Assembly: GCF_002999335.1 (NCBI RefSeq)
Contig: NW_020312170.1
Coordinates: 1-64,000, forward strand
DNA: 64,000 bases
Origin: Cyclospora cayetanensis
Taxonomy: Eukaryota > Apicomplexa > Conoidasida > Eucoccidiorida > Eimeriidae
Direction: 5' to 3'
Part shown: positions 23,490 to 34,881 of the stretch, one piece after another
How positions within the stretch are numbered: position 1 is the stretch's first letter
How the letters are laid out: each line of letters begins with the position of its first letter
Made by a program: the position numbers and the translations under genes
Notes under the pieces: model-generated
What the model saw: only the letters and a program-made list of their open reading frames with translations
What the model was told of the DNA's origin: nothing
The model's database searches: none

Positions 23490-26376
23490 TGCGGCGTGCT
23501 CAACAGCGGCAAGCACTGTTTCCATGCCTCGTCAACAAGGCCTAGAGCCGCGTGTGTGTGAGCAGCCTGAGCGTGAAGCGTTTGAGGCTGAGACAGCGCA
23601 GCAGCCTTCCGCTCCGCCTCCGGCTGTTGACAGCAGAGACACTACGACATCCAATAGGTGCCGCAATTCTCGAGTGTGCAGCTTCACGAGGCGTTCAAAC
23701 TCTCGCGCTTCCTCAGCAGGGCCCCAAATACGGAAGGCTGGATCTTCAGCAGTGCACCCCACAGCACCCTTCACTGCCACTGCTCGCCGCTGCCTCACTA
23801 CGTGTGTGTGGTGTGAAACTCCAAGACCTACAGAAGGCGCAGTGGCAGGAGAAACAGTAGCGGGAGAAGCAGTAGCAGGAGAAGCAGCCGCTGCGGATAA
23901 GCCTGGAAATGACGGCAGGCAACTAAAGGCAGCAGCTTCTTACTGGGAAGGCACCGACAGCAGCAGAAGCAGCAGCAGAGATGATCATCACAGCAGCAGT
24001 GAAGATGATCATCGCAGCAGCAGTGAAGATGATCACAACAGCAGTGAAGATGATCACAACAGCAGTGAAGATGATCACAACAGAAGCACATCGCCAAACG
24101 CGCGTAAAGTGAGGCTGCCGTGGGGCGTAGTTGGTAGTGGAGTGTATGCAAGAGGAGGCCAGCAGCACGCCTCAGCGGCAGTAGCTGCAGCAGCTGCAGC
24201 TGCTGCAGCCACTCTGGAGGCTGCTACAGCTCCTCCTAGCAGTGCTAGTTCGCATCACTGTCACCAGCAGCTGCCCTCTCCACCCCCTCGACGCATTCCA
24301 GCAATTCCAGGGGTGACAGCAAAGGGCAGTATTGGTGGCAGTGGCAGCAGAACCTGCAAGATCAAGGATCTTTCTCAAGATCACCGGGCATATGTGCTCA
24401 CAGGGGAATACCAGCAGCAGCAGCAACATGATCATCATCATCAGCAGCAGCAGCAGCAATACGATCATCATCAGCATCAGCAGCACCAGCAATACGATCA
24501 TCAGCAGCAGCAGCCGCAGCAGCAATACGATCATCATCATCAGCATCAGCAGCAGCAATACGATCATCATCAGCATCAGCAGCAATACGATCATCATCAT
24601 CAGCAGCAGCAGCAATACAATCATCATCAGCAGCAGCCGCAGCAGCTCTGGCAGGGCGCAGCAGAGGCAGCTGGCGAGAAGCCTCACTGGAGTAGTCTGC
24701 CACATGCAGCAGCAGCTCCTGCATCTGGCAAGCCATCTCCGACATCAGGAGAAAGCCTTTTTGAGGTTGAAGACTCCTCCTCGACAAAACTTGCTGCAGA
24801 GGTCTTAGTGCCACCAGACTTCCCTGAGCGCTTCCCTGACGTTCGACCTCCACAGCAGGGTGCCCTTCTACACGGTATTCCCCGCAAAGAGGAGGAGGAA
24901 GAGGAAGAGGCGGAAGAGGAAGAGGAAGAAGAGGAGCAGCAGAAGCAGCAGCAGGAGCAGCAGGAGCAGCAGAAGCAGCAGCAGAAGCAGCAGCAGAAGC
25001 AGCAGGCCTTGTTCGCTCCCGCGTTAGGGGGAGACAGTGCAGTGCATGCTCCAAGACAGCAGCCGACTGATGCATATACGGGCAAGCGAAATCCCTTTGG
25101 AGATTCCGTAGGAGGTTCTACTAGAATCTTAGACGACCATCTAGCGCGCCAGCACCACTTGCAGCAGGTGTTGCAGCAGCGCAGAGAGACGGGGGGAGCA
25201 AAGGATGCCTCCAGTCATCATCAGCTGCTCTTCCCAGAAGAAGAGGAGGAAGAAGAGCTGCCTCCCCATCCGAGCAAGACCACCGATCCCCCCTCCAAAT
25301 GCGCTTTCGAGGCAGCCTCCTCTACCCTTCCCGCAGGATGGACTCCCTCGAGGGCACCCACAGGGGGGGATCGAGTTGCGTATTGGCGAAGAGACAGTCG
25401 GGAGGCTCCGCTTGCTGCAGATGAAACGCAGGCGGAGAGGCCTTCGCGCTGGCCAGTGCCTCCCCAGATTCAGACTGTAGGCGCAGAAGACGGCGATAGC
25501 GACAGCCTTTGCAGCAGCAACATGCGAGCGGACCGACCCCAGACGGCTCCGATCCCTTCACGACGCCTACGCAGCACAGCTAGTCCTGGCGGTGACGGCA
25601 TGACTGCATGCACGCGGCGCATGCAGCCCTACAGTGGCGGGGAAAGCGGCGGCAGCAGCGGCGCCTGGCAGGGACGGGGGCACTCGAGTTGTCGCAGCGG
25701 GAAATCAAGCAGCGGCAGCGACGTTGAGGAGTCTCTCAAGCCGTCGGAGTGCAGGGATGCGTGGAAGACCCCTACGTACAGTCACCAGCAGAGCCTCGAT
25801 CAGCGTCACCAGCGCCTGCTCTACCACTGTGGGGTGGGGGGGCAAGAAAGCGCACATTTCCTGAAGCCTGTGGATTGTGAGGACCCCTTTTCGCAGTGGG
25901 GAGCGACGGTGCCGCAGAGGAGTTCAGTGCCAGTTCAAGTCTGCAGCAGCAGACTTTCCCTGCCGAGAGACAGAGTAGGAGGAGGGGGAGAGGCAGCAGC
26001 AGCAACAGCCACGCCGACGCGGCTGTATCCACAGTATGAGCCACCCGTCGCTGACATGCAGCGGAAGGCGCAAAAACTGAACTTTCATAGCCCTCGAAAG
26101 ATGACGGGCAAAGGAGAGGACGTCACCAGTGCTGCTGCAGGCTATGCGGCAAGTTGTGTAGGCGACATGCCACGAGGCGGTGCGGCAATCGCGGGCAAAA
26201 GCTTCGATCTAACGACAGATAACGGGGAAAATTATCTGCATGCCCACGTCCTCTCCGGGGGAGATACTGCACTCCCCTCACACGCAAGCCAACATCTCAG
26301 AACGCGGGGGTCTCTGCCACCCCAAATAGAAGAGGCATTTCTGCAGCACTCGCCAAGCAGTACTCAGCACATGTAA
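16377..26376 (+). CDS. Ankyrin-like, TPR and J-domain protein with very long low-complexity regions
   Basis: Model: exons 16377-18145, 18882-19131, 19476-19652, 20042-20149, 20611-20712, 21970-22061 and 22557-26376, giving exactly 2106 codons. An in-frame stop sits 6 nt before the ATG. Residues 1-590 are Q-rich coiled coil ending in a helical region. Residues about 575-650 look like a degenerate ankyrin repeat (DAESGNNIFHLLCHR, then NRQGKTPADLLPL across exon 2). Exons 3-5 encode tetratricopeptide helices (NEAALSLYSEALKL, GRSALRLGRWICSLESC, DFEGALNYLQ). Exons 5-6 carry J-domain helix II and the catalytic HPD at residues 812-814 (YKKCAFRRMSILWHPDK; HPD codons 21997-22005), so it should stimulate an Hsp70. 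The remaining 1270 residues are Gln, Glu, Ser and His/Asp repeats. TPR-plus-J resembles the DNAJC7 co-chaperone layout, but helix I of the J-domain is weak. Introns 1-3 appear to use GC donors. Confidence 0.8.
18430..18850. repeat. Intron 1 minisatellite of the J-domain gene
   Basis: About 420 bp of related units containing gcatgcgcaagtgtatag and gcatgggcaaaggtatag. At first they alternate with a period of about 72 bp, and they become irregular towards 18850. The array fills most of intron 1 and ends about 30 bp before the exon 2 acceptor at 18880. It also produces Cys/Ala/His-rich open frames on the minus strand that are not genes. Confidence 0.85.
20398..20512. repeat. CATA microsatellite in intron 4 of the J-domain gene
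   Basis: Imperfect run of acatacatacatag and acacacatatatacatac, like that in the HECT intron. It ends about 100 bp before the exon 5 acceptor. Confidence 0.85.
21190..21470. repeat. 55-bp minisatellite in intron 5 of the J-domain gene, 5 copies
   Basis: Five units containing ctcgaaggcagtcttctgca; the shared aggcag/aggtag landmark falls at about 21200, 21255, 21310, 21365 and 21419. Each unit also contains ctgctgctg. It is followed from 21560 to 21860 by a CTCT/TCTGTCTTCC polypyrimidine microsatellite, and the real acceptor lies at 21968-21969. Confidence 0.85.
21560..21862. repeat. Polypyrimidine (CTCT) microsatellite in intron 5
   Basis: About 300 bp of ctctctctctgtcttcct repeats. It gives artificial Ser/Leu/Phe frames on plus and Arg/Glu frames on minus. 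It lies 100 bp upstream of the exon 6 acceptor and could act as an extended polypyrimidine tract, though that is only inference. Confidence 0.85.
23976..24082. repeat. In-frame 21-24 bp repeats coding SSSEDDHN-type units
   Basis: Five units around agcagtgaagatgatcacaac inside the last exon of the J-domain gene, coding Ser-Ser-Glu-Asp-Asp-His. A second cluster at about 24410-24645 (cagcaatacgatcatcat) codes QQYDHH units. Both are in frame and unbroken. Confidence 0.85.
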
Positions 26377-27039
26377 TGCATATTTACATAGAGAGAGAGA
26401 GAGAATTGGATGCTAAAAAATCGGGCACATGTAGCCCCTCTGAGAAAACTGACGAGAACCGCATTGTTTGTGCTTGTTTTTTGCCGCTGCCGTGGCGGAT
26501 TCTCGAACGCTTTCAAATACATTTCCATGGCTTACAGACGTGTAGGGCACTCTTCAGGCGCACTAGATGCGCATCACTGCTGCTGCTGCTGAGTTCATTC
26601 TTTCACATGCACTGGACACTGGAGCACAAATCACAGAAGCTCGCCTTATGTCTCAACCAGAATTTTGCATCTCTGCGTTATAGCTAGCCAGGTCACCTCA
26701 AGTCGAACGCAACGGTCCCACGACATGATATACAAAGATCGACAACTTTTACTCTTTTTGCCTGTGTCGTGCAAAATGGCTGTAAAGGTCGGAGTGTAAA
26801 GCGCCACTCGCAAGGGGGGTTTCCTAACTGGACGGTGGCCTTCAAGGGATATGATGGTTCGTCTTTGACGCAACGTGGTGTATGAATTCTCTTCGCGTCC
26901 ACACACGTCACCTCAAAAGACTGCTACACTCTATTTTCGATTTCGACGCTGCTAAGGCGGGTGCGTGGTAAGGTTGCTGTGTGGTGTTTCACAGAAGCAG
27001 GGGCAGGTGCGAGTTTTTAAATTAAAAAACGCCGAGTTT
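26377..27039. other. Convergent 3' intergenic spacer
   Basis: Spacer of about 660 bp between the stop of the plus-strand J-domain gene and the stop of the minus-strand OSCA/TMEM63-like gene. It carries a short GA run at about 26390-26404 and nothing else recognisable. It must hold both 3' UTRs. Confidence 0.6.
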
Positions 27040-30000
27040 CTAGGTGTCTGTTTGTTTGGGGGATGTGCTAGCGGCATGCGATTCGTTGTATAGTGCACCG
27101 AAGAGGCAGTCAGCATAAGAAAGCTGTCTCAGCACGACACTACAAAGCCATTCGCAAAAGTCATCCTGTTCGTCGGACGCGCCTGCTTCATTCCACCTAG
27201 CGGAAAAGCTGGAACCAGGGATCGGGGGTCCTGAAACAACCTCGTTGCTGCTTTGCGGAGGCTCTGCGTCTTTCTCTGTCATATTCTTAGCCACACTTTC
27301 TCCAGAACTCGCTGTGGAAACGCGTGAATGCTTTGAAGACGATTCCACGACAGGATTCTTCGGCGCATTAGCCGGAACTGCAAATGCGCGTGCAAACGAG
27401 GCGCGTTCATGTGGCGGGCAGCTCCATCTTTGCATTCGACACTGCATGAGGAGCCGCTGGATTTCTGGAGCGGCACGACCCTCGACGAGAGTGGCTCTGA
27501 GTTTGCATGTTTCTGTCACATCGAAGATTGCGTTATCTTCTGCTACATTACTGCTGCTGTTGCTTTTGCTGCTCGCCCGACCCTCTTCCGTGGAGGTGCC
27601 CAACGACGACGTTGCCTTACTTAGCATTCTCCGCAGGCGAGCCTGAAGCCATCATATGATCTTTTTTCCAGATTGTTCGTGCACCAAAGCTGCCACTCAT
27701 GCATGCATGCATGAGTGGCGCTGATACCGGAGCCATTTGCGTTTCTCGTGTTAAAAGACTTGATAGGTCTCTAGGATATCTTATGAGCATTAGGACTATT
27801 AGGAACTTTTTAAATAAAGCTGTATGTTGTGCCCTCCTCAGACTCACAGGAAGTAGTCCGCCCCCAATCGCGGCCATGCGTCGTTGCGCCCGCGAACCTG
27901 CTCCTCTAGCTGCAAATTCCTTTGCCGTAGCATTGGAGCAAGAGGCAAATCCAGGCTCGCTTAAGATATCCGGATTTTTCTCTTGGCCCCAAGATGCATA
28001 CACAGGGTGTGTGCCGTGGTATTTTGCAAAGAAGGTGTGTTGAAGTTTGTAGTAATGCATCGTACGCCATGTGCTGGCTTTGTTTTCCGGCTGTGAAGCA
28101 CATGGAAAAAAGCAACACAGAAGAAGGTCAACTATGGAGGAGAAATGAGTTACGCGAATTTTCAACTATCGCGTCTACGCTTTAGGCTCATTCCCAGAAA
28201 GTCTGGAAATAATCGCTGACAACTGTTACGCACAACGCATAAGTAGGTGGACTTTAGCTGTAAGCGTCGAGGCAACAGAATCGATAGGAGCGCTATTGCC
28301 CCTCCTGAAATTCCGTAGATCTTCAGAGGCTCCAGAGCACTTCCTTTTGTTGTGGGTTTCAATAGAAGGCACCCCGCAGCTTGCAGTAATACCGACGCAC
28401 GAAGAACGAAAACGGCCTATCGAGAGCAGCCTCATATATGCCCCTGCTAGTAGAAGCAAGGTGGCTATACAGTGGCCAACCAGTGCAGCCCTCTGGAATA
28501 TAAAGATTAAAGCTGTGCACGGCTTTTCAGCGTTTCGGCGCATGCAAATCATTGTCCCTGATGAGGAATATAATGCCTTACTTTGTATATAGCTGCCGTC
28601 ATTTCGGGGTTCGGGCGTTTGGCCAGGCGTAAGAGAGCCACTTTGTACACCCAATACAATATGGCCCAGGTGGACATGGCCTGCAGGCTTAGGAATGGTG
28701 CAATGCTTACGTAGAGTGAGAGAGAACAGAGCCCTTGCAGCATTGCTGCATACCTGCGGAAAATGCCGACTCTAAACGAGCCGCGATTTCTATTGGCAGG
28801 GACAGCCGTAACAGGCGATTTGCGAGCTTATAGCTAGCTCTCTATGCGTGCACACATACTTAGTCGCCGTGCAAAAGTCGGGGCCCTCGTATAACCGGTT
28901 GAATGCTTCCTGGGAAATGGGCTTCCTTGTCAGCGGTAGCAAACAATTTCTTTGCACGACCCGTGCCTGCCCCCAGATAGCTCACAAGAATTTTTTGAGG
29001 TTACCAAGGCTCTGTATGGCGATCAGACGATCGGGCAGCTGCTCGTCTATTTTGACCCTATTGATGCACTTTTTGAATGATTGTCGTATGCAGCGTGCTG
29101 ATGGGTGAAAGCAGCGTGATTCCAAGTGTCTGTATTTACCAGCCATTGCGTTTGCAGGAGCGACAATCCGATCTCACTCAAGAGAAATGAAAAGAACTGC
29201 ATTGCAATGCACTCAATGAGGCCCCCTCGAACATACCTGCGACGATTCAAAGTTCTTGCAGTGTTCTCATTGTGTCAAGGGTAAACACGAAGCATGTATT
29301 TTATGCGGTTGCGATAAAATTTTAGCACCTCTAAAAGCTGCTTGCTAGAGTGCCCCACACACCACCATCTCGGATCTTGTAGGACTATGATGTAAGTCAG
29401 GCCGGTATTGATGGTATATGTGATCGTCAAACGGACCATGAAGGCAGTCTGCGACAATGTTATTCTCATTGTGTGAGCACCATCCATACAAATAATTTTT
29501 TGCAGGGAGGTATTAGGACTCGCCAGCGGCAACAAGAGCTGCCGAATTTTTTGGATGGCCCTTTGTTATTCTACGCGGTTGTAACAGCTGTGCTTAAAAA
29601 CTGGTGGTCTTGCAAAAGCGGGCCTGACCTGCTCTCCCGTTCGACTAATGTGTCGCTCCTTTGACGACTTTAGCACACACCACATGCGCACTAGTCATTG
29701 GTAGTTGGCTGCCCGAAACTTCCCGAGCTGTAGTAGCCGAAACGTTGCCTAGAGATGTGAAACCCCAAAACTATCCACATGTCCGACGTACCAAGAAGTA
29801 AAATACACACCTTAAGAGTGTGTTGATGACGTTGATTGTCATGGCTGGCAGCATGGAGAGAATTAATGAAACCCACGAACTCCCACTCAGCTGCACCAGC
29901 AGTTCTCAGATACCACACGCAACTAAGAAGCAGGCGGGCATTCGTAGGGATATATAAGGTGGCAAACTTATTGTTATATGGGCCTTGAAGACCGGTTATG

Positions 30001-32640
30001 AGTTTTGCTGTTGGCACATAGCGTACGCCTTCCCCTGAAGAATTCTATAGCGGATCATGCTTGATACGGCAGTCCAGCAGGAAAGCTACGGTATCTCAAG
30101 GGTTTGTCAAAGCTTTTAGTGGCCTCAGCAGGACTTTACGTGGATGGCTAGTGTTTCCTGTACCTCATCGATACGTATTGACAAGATCCACTCTTCCACA
30201 GGTTTTATCATGGTGATCCCGGTCTAAAGATCATAGGCCAAAAAGCGCCGTCTGCCGTCTGCTACCTCAATAGCAAGGACAAGAGCACCTATTATACACT
30301 TGCCTTGAAAGCAATAGCCTGCGGATGCAAGATGGACCTGTGTATCTCACTCCTGTGAATGCTTTATTCTTGAGGCTGATATTAAAAATGATTAGTATCG
30401 CCGCAGTACAAAAGGACACCACGCACAGGCCCAGTGCAACTGCCCACAACGTGACCTGCGACGCAAACGATTGGCCAATATTAGCACACTTGTTTTGGAG
30501 TGTCGCATGCAAACTTAACATCATGATAACTCAGCTGGTTGGGGCGCGTGTAACCGTCTAGTCGTAAACATACTTGCATAAAGATCCGCTTTGCTTTGGA
30601 ATAGCTAAGATTTTCCCAAGCAATGTCTTCCGGATTTGGCGCAGGCTCCACCTAAGCACCACGCAGATTCCATACTTACGTTCTTGGAATCCCTTAGCAT
30701 CCCAGATTCCTATCACAGGCAGAAGTGACGAATGCAGCAGAATGGTCCCACTGCACCATCATGCTACTCATAAAGTGGTCACCAGTGCTGTTGGCTGATG
30801 AACGCATGCACCAGCAAGGAGATACTTTTGGATGTACGTTGGCTCAGGCGTCAACCTACGCCTATTGGATACTGTCCTCTGAAAAGCGGGAGTAGTCTAT
30901 AGTTACACATAACGCACGACCACTTCCGCAGAATTGTTTTCCATGTACGAAACCGTGACAAGCAATCATCACGGTCCTGAGCGAAGACACTGTAAGATGT
31001 GCCCATAGGACTTTACGCCCCTTCCTCGTGGCTCGCAATGGGGTTCCATCAACATGTAATTTAGCAATAACCAGTCTTGGCAGATGCCACACTTATCTAG
31101 GAATACGCGGAAACGATATCATACCGTGAACTAGCTTAGGAATGGCACCTTACTTGTGCATATTTGAAAACAACCACCGCGTAACCTGTACTTCTGCACA
31201 TCCATGCACGCATCCTATACGCAAAACGATGAATGCCTAGCTGCGTGAGGAGGGCCCACAGTAGCCATCTTGATATTTGCTTTTGAGTTTTTTGCGATGC
31301 ACCTGTTCTTTCGGGCCCCTAGGTGTCTTGGGCATATCCCAGAATTACCTAAGGATGTCTTGCCCCACGCGCTCTAGCAGCAAGCGCACGCTGTTCGTGG
31401 ACAGAGGCTCTTGTTGCGGCTCCCCTGACTGTACCACAGCGCACATTTAAATACTTTAAAAGGTATCGTGCACTTATTTAAAGGTTGAGGGTGCGCGCCA
31501 CATGAGTAACATGTGAAAAGCTTCAAAGACTTCCGCAATCTAAATCAATTGCCAAGGCAGCCGCCCTCTCTCTGGCGCGAAACTACCCATTGCTTTACCA
31601 ACGTCTCGCACTTTGCCCCTGTATACCATATAGTAACTGCCTACTCATTAATAAAGTTTATTCAATTGGTTACGAGCAATGAGAAAAATCCATTTCCATG
31701 ACAACCATTGCAAGAATAGGCGTGGAGGCCAACCTTCAAAATATCTAGCCGTCGCTTTAACCTTTCAATGAGAGTTATGTGTTCTTCATAATGCCTGGTG
31801 TCAAAACCTATGACAACTTTGACCACACACTCTGGTGGTTGGTTGGCCAAGAGTGAATTGCACACAAAACTGGTTATCTCATGTTCGTCAGTTGCATCGG
31901 CGGGAAATCCTTCTAGCAGAAGAGCGAAATCCTGTGGCTGGAAGACTTGCTCTCCTGCCGACCTCCTTAGGTGCTCCTAATAAGCAAAGGTCCACAAAAC
32001 ATGGTAACAGTTACTTTGCAAAAGCTATTCAACTTCTGGAGGGTACAGGAGCTCAGCATTTAGAGCCCTCCCATAAGCTGCTAAAAAAATTTAGCGTGGT
32101 TCCAGCTACCTGCTGCCTGAATAAAATTGGTAGTAGGATGACAGCACTTAAGACCATTACAAGATTTGTTGCACCAGGAAGCTGCGACTCGGAAGCAGTG
32201 CCGTCCACGCATCCGGCTGTAAAAAGTGCTGCGACCACTCAGGCAAAAGCTGTGAATTTGCTGTTTCGACACATATACGAGCTTGCCAATAGAATTTAGA
32301 CATTAAAAATCAAGTACTCGCTTTTCTGATAGATGATAGTAATGTGTGAAGGAAGCTTCAGACGCTAGGACATTCACCCTACTTCGGTTGAATACAGAAC
32401 AGTTTGCTGATCCATCTGAAACCTTATGCGAGTACACGCCAATAACGACTGGCAACGACAAGAGGCCATGAATAGCAGATACCAAAAGGATGAATTTTAT
32501 GAATTGGAATAGAAGTGGTATCCCTGAACAAAAAGAGGTGCAAGTGAGAGGTATATTCCGTTACAGGTTGGTCCACATGAAATTTACTTGCCTTGTAGAA
32601 CAACACAAATCAGCACACAAATCAGTAGTTTGCTGTAGGG
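27040..32640 (-). CDS. OSCA/TMEM63-like (DUF221/RSN1_7TM) channel, many short exons, 5' end unresolved
   Basis: The family forms mechanically or osmotically gated cation channels with 10-11 membrane helices. The decisive exon, 30651-30574, encodes PAPNPEDIAWENLSYSKAK, the family's 'P-x-x-I-x-W-x-N-L' cytosolic signature. Next is helix exon 30455-30351 (LWAVALGLCVVSFCTAAIL). Further helices are at 29890-29811 (WVSLILSMLPAMTINVINT), about 29465-29330, about 29240-29155, 28680-28582, from 28492 and from 28304. Upstream exons include a first-helix exon at about 32553 (FIKFILLVSAIHGLLSLPVV), cytosolic-loop exons at about 31853-31690 and 31430-31350, and an AFVTS segment near 30730. The tail exons, about 28110-27848 and 27642-27040, join in phase and end at TAG. 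I could not fix the start; it may reach about 33.3 kb. Not every intermediate exon was resolved, so the copy could be damaged. Confidence 0.6.
27692..27719. repeat. 28-bp perfect palindrome
   Basis: gccactcatgcatg followed directly by its exact reverse complement, with no loop. It lies in the last intron of the minus-strand OSCA/TMEM63-like gene (27643-27847). The core is a short ATGC run. Confidence 0.85.
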
Positions 32641-33550
32641 GTGAACATCTAGAGTTTAATAATTAACGCTGTACCAGAACCAAGTTCTCCTAGTTCAGAA
32701 AGTTTACAGCAGAGGGGATACGGGGGGCATCGAGGCAACCCAGTGGATGTGAACACATTTCGAGGGTCTTCTCCGTTTTGAAGTCGCAGGAGCACGGCAG
32801 TTCCTGTCTGACGAACGCGGCAGTAGATCTTGTGCTCGTATGCTTCCTGCAGATTTAGTTGATTCCACGGCACCTTTGTCATCGTGGAAGTGTATAGGAA
32901 TCAATGCTCCCTTTTGAACATTGCAGGTCTAGTACTGCTGTCAATGCCAATTGCTGTTACGCAGAACATGATTCCGTAGAGCTCGACAGGTGCTCAGTCA
33001 GACACTCAGCGTAAGTGAATTCACGAAGGCTTGGCTTTCTTCTATCAATTAGCCTGTTGTAGGTAAATCAAACGGACAGCAAAATCTCGCTAGGAGTACA
33101 AGATTAGTGCTGAAGAGAAAAATATGGGCAGATTTTGTGAATTTCTACATGTCCTCTGCAAATGCCGCTTTTTTTCCTGAGTTATCGTTTCAGTCGCTCT
33201 ACTGGCACAAAGGTGTTGAGCATCATATACGGGTCACTTGTGCATGCAATAACAACGAGCGAGGAAATCAAAATTATTGCTCAGAGCATTGCTATATTGG
33301 ATAAGGTATATTTCGATATGCACAAGGAGCCTTGTAATTGGACTAGTTAGTGCTTAGGTAAGGCCCTTCTCGCGCACAGTTCCAGGCGCGGATGGGTCTA
33401 AATTGAACGAGGGGTGTGCACCGCACTTCACTTTTTTGGTATCGTCATCATAGATGACAGCTGGAGTGCCGATTAGTGCACTGTGACAATTTTTATCGAG
33501 AATATAACTTGTGTTCTGCTTGTTATCCAAAGCCTTGCAATGGTAGTTCC

Positions 33551-34881
33551 CTAGCGGCTGCGAGGGAATATGATCCCATTCCCGGATGGCCCTCCAACGG
33601 GAAGGAGCCACCACAGTGGTTGTTCTCCCTACACAAAATATGCTTGGTGATTCTCAACAGACATGATTTAAGCGTTCTTACGAGTGCGTGTGTGAAGTTT
33701 TCAGCAGTGCCAACATCATAGGGGTGGTCCTTGCCTGTGCGTCGCTTCTCACAGAACTCGATGGTCGTGCAATTAGTGGCTATTAACCAGCAGTGAAAAA
33801 TGCAGAATGGAAGAACAATGCTAAAGCAGAATGGATGCAAGTGGACATTTTGAATGCCAATAGTACTTACGCGAGGAGAAAGAAACTCAATGCAGTTCCA
33901 AGAAGTGTAAAAAAAACCTGTTCGAAGGAAATATTCGAGTCGCCAATCGAAGCCCTAACTAAGAGCGCTTAGTTAATAAACTTTCGTCGCTTGTCTTGGT
34001 GTTGGTGACGCACCAGTGGTCGTCATTGTTGTGCAGACGAATGTCAGGGTACCCCCACTATACAGCAGCGTCAGGAAGAAGAACTTATAATTGAAAAACC
34101 CAACATCATTGGCAACCTGGAACAGTACAGTCATTTAATAGGTTTAATGTCTACCATGGAATTGGTCTCACATACCCATGGGCAGTAGTGATCCATCTTA
34201 AGAACGCAGCGTCCTGTGTTGCTACTGTGGTGGCAGCGGTCGGGTTTATACTTCGAACACTTGTGGCAGTATCTAGCTCCCCCTAAATGCTACAATGAAG
34301 TCAACATCCATGTCAAAGAGAAGTGACTGGCGTACCATCCCGTTTCCTTTCATGAATGAGATTAGGTGGAGGCTGCCGCTGCCATTCATTAGTGCCTGCC
34401 ATCAAGTATTACGAAGCAGCTGACAGATAACATTTAACGTATTGTAATACCTGGAATACGCCCTGGCTCTGTGGAATAAGTCTTATAAAACGACCAGAGG
34501 ACCATAGCAGCACCAACATGCACTGATGAAATGATGTAATCCACTGCGCTGCTCATTTCCCCGTCATGATGTTTACCAGTGAAAAAGTGAAGTGCTCCGG
34601 TTGCAATTGCTTCATGATCGCGGTACTCGGGGGGTACCTCAACTTGAAACATTGGTAAACAGTGGTACTGTAGGGCATTCTAGATAATCTTCCGCTCTTC
34701 AGTTCGGAGAACGCAGTGTCTTACCAACAAATATATTGTATACAAGATGGCCATAACACTGCATATTACCTGAAGTCATGGAATAATTGGCTCCTTTGTG
34801 TTCCTCCAAAATACAGAAACCTACAATCATCGGAAGAAAGCGGGCAAGCCGCTTCCCTGGGTGTTCTCTTGTTTCTATCAT
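33551..34881 (-). CDS. DHHC-family S-acyltransferase with DHYC motif, 8 short exons
   Basis: Exons 34881-34825, 34769-34725, 34637-34451, 34282-34176, 34116-34014, 33958-33871, 33820-33682 and 33628-33551 keep phase at all seven junctions and total 268 codons (267 residues). Layout: helix 1 ([20 protein letters not shown]), luminal loop, helix 2 ending in YSTEPGRIP, then the cysteine-rich domain RYCHKC...PDRCHH...[13 protein letters not shown], helix 3 (YKFFFLTLL), helix 4, the TTIE motif ([10 protein letters not shown]) and the C-terminal PLWWLLPV...GNG segment. These enzymes attach palmitate to cysteines of membrane-associated proteins. The catalytic motif is DHYC (34193-34182), as in yeast Akr1. 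Compared with the family consensus, several zinc-binding positions are changed: HHC is HHS, the next Cys is Thr, and NNC is AND. Catalysis may therefore be altered or lost. Introns are 50-168 nt. Confidence 0.87.

Noticed and set aside
22375..25085. Long minus-strand open frames (poly-Leu, poly-Cys, poly-Ala)
   Set aside because: They are antisense shadows of CAG/GAG tracts in the plus-strand J-domain gene and contain only homopolymers.
30505..30545. tRNA-like D-arm string aactcagctggttggggcgc
   Set aside because: No T-loop box or complementary acceptor stem at the right distance, and it lies in an intron of the channel gene.
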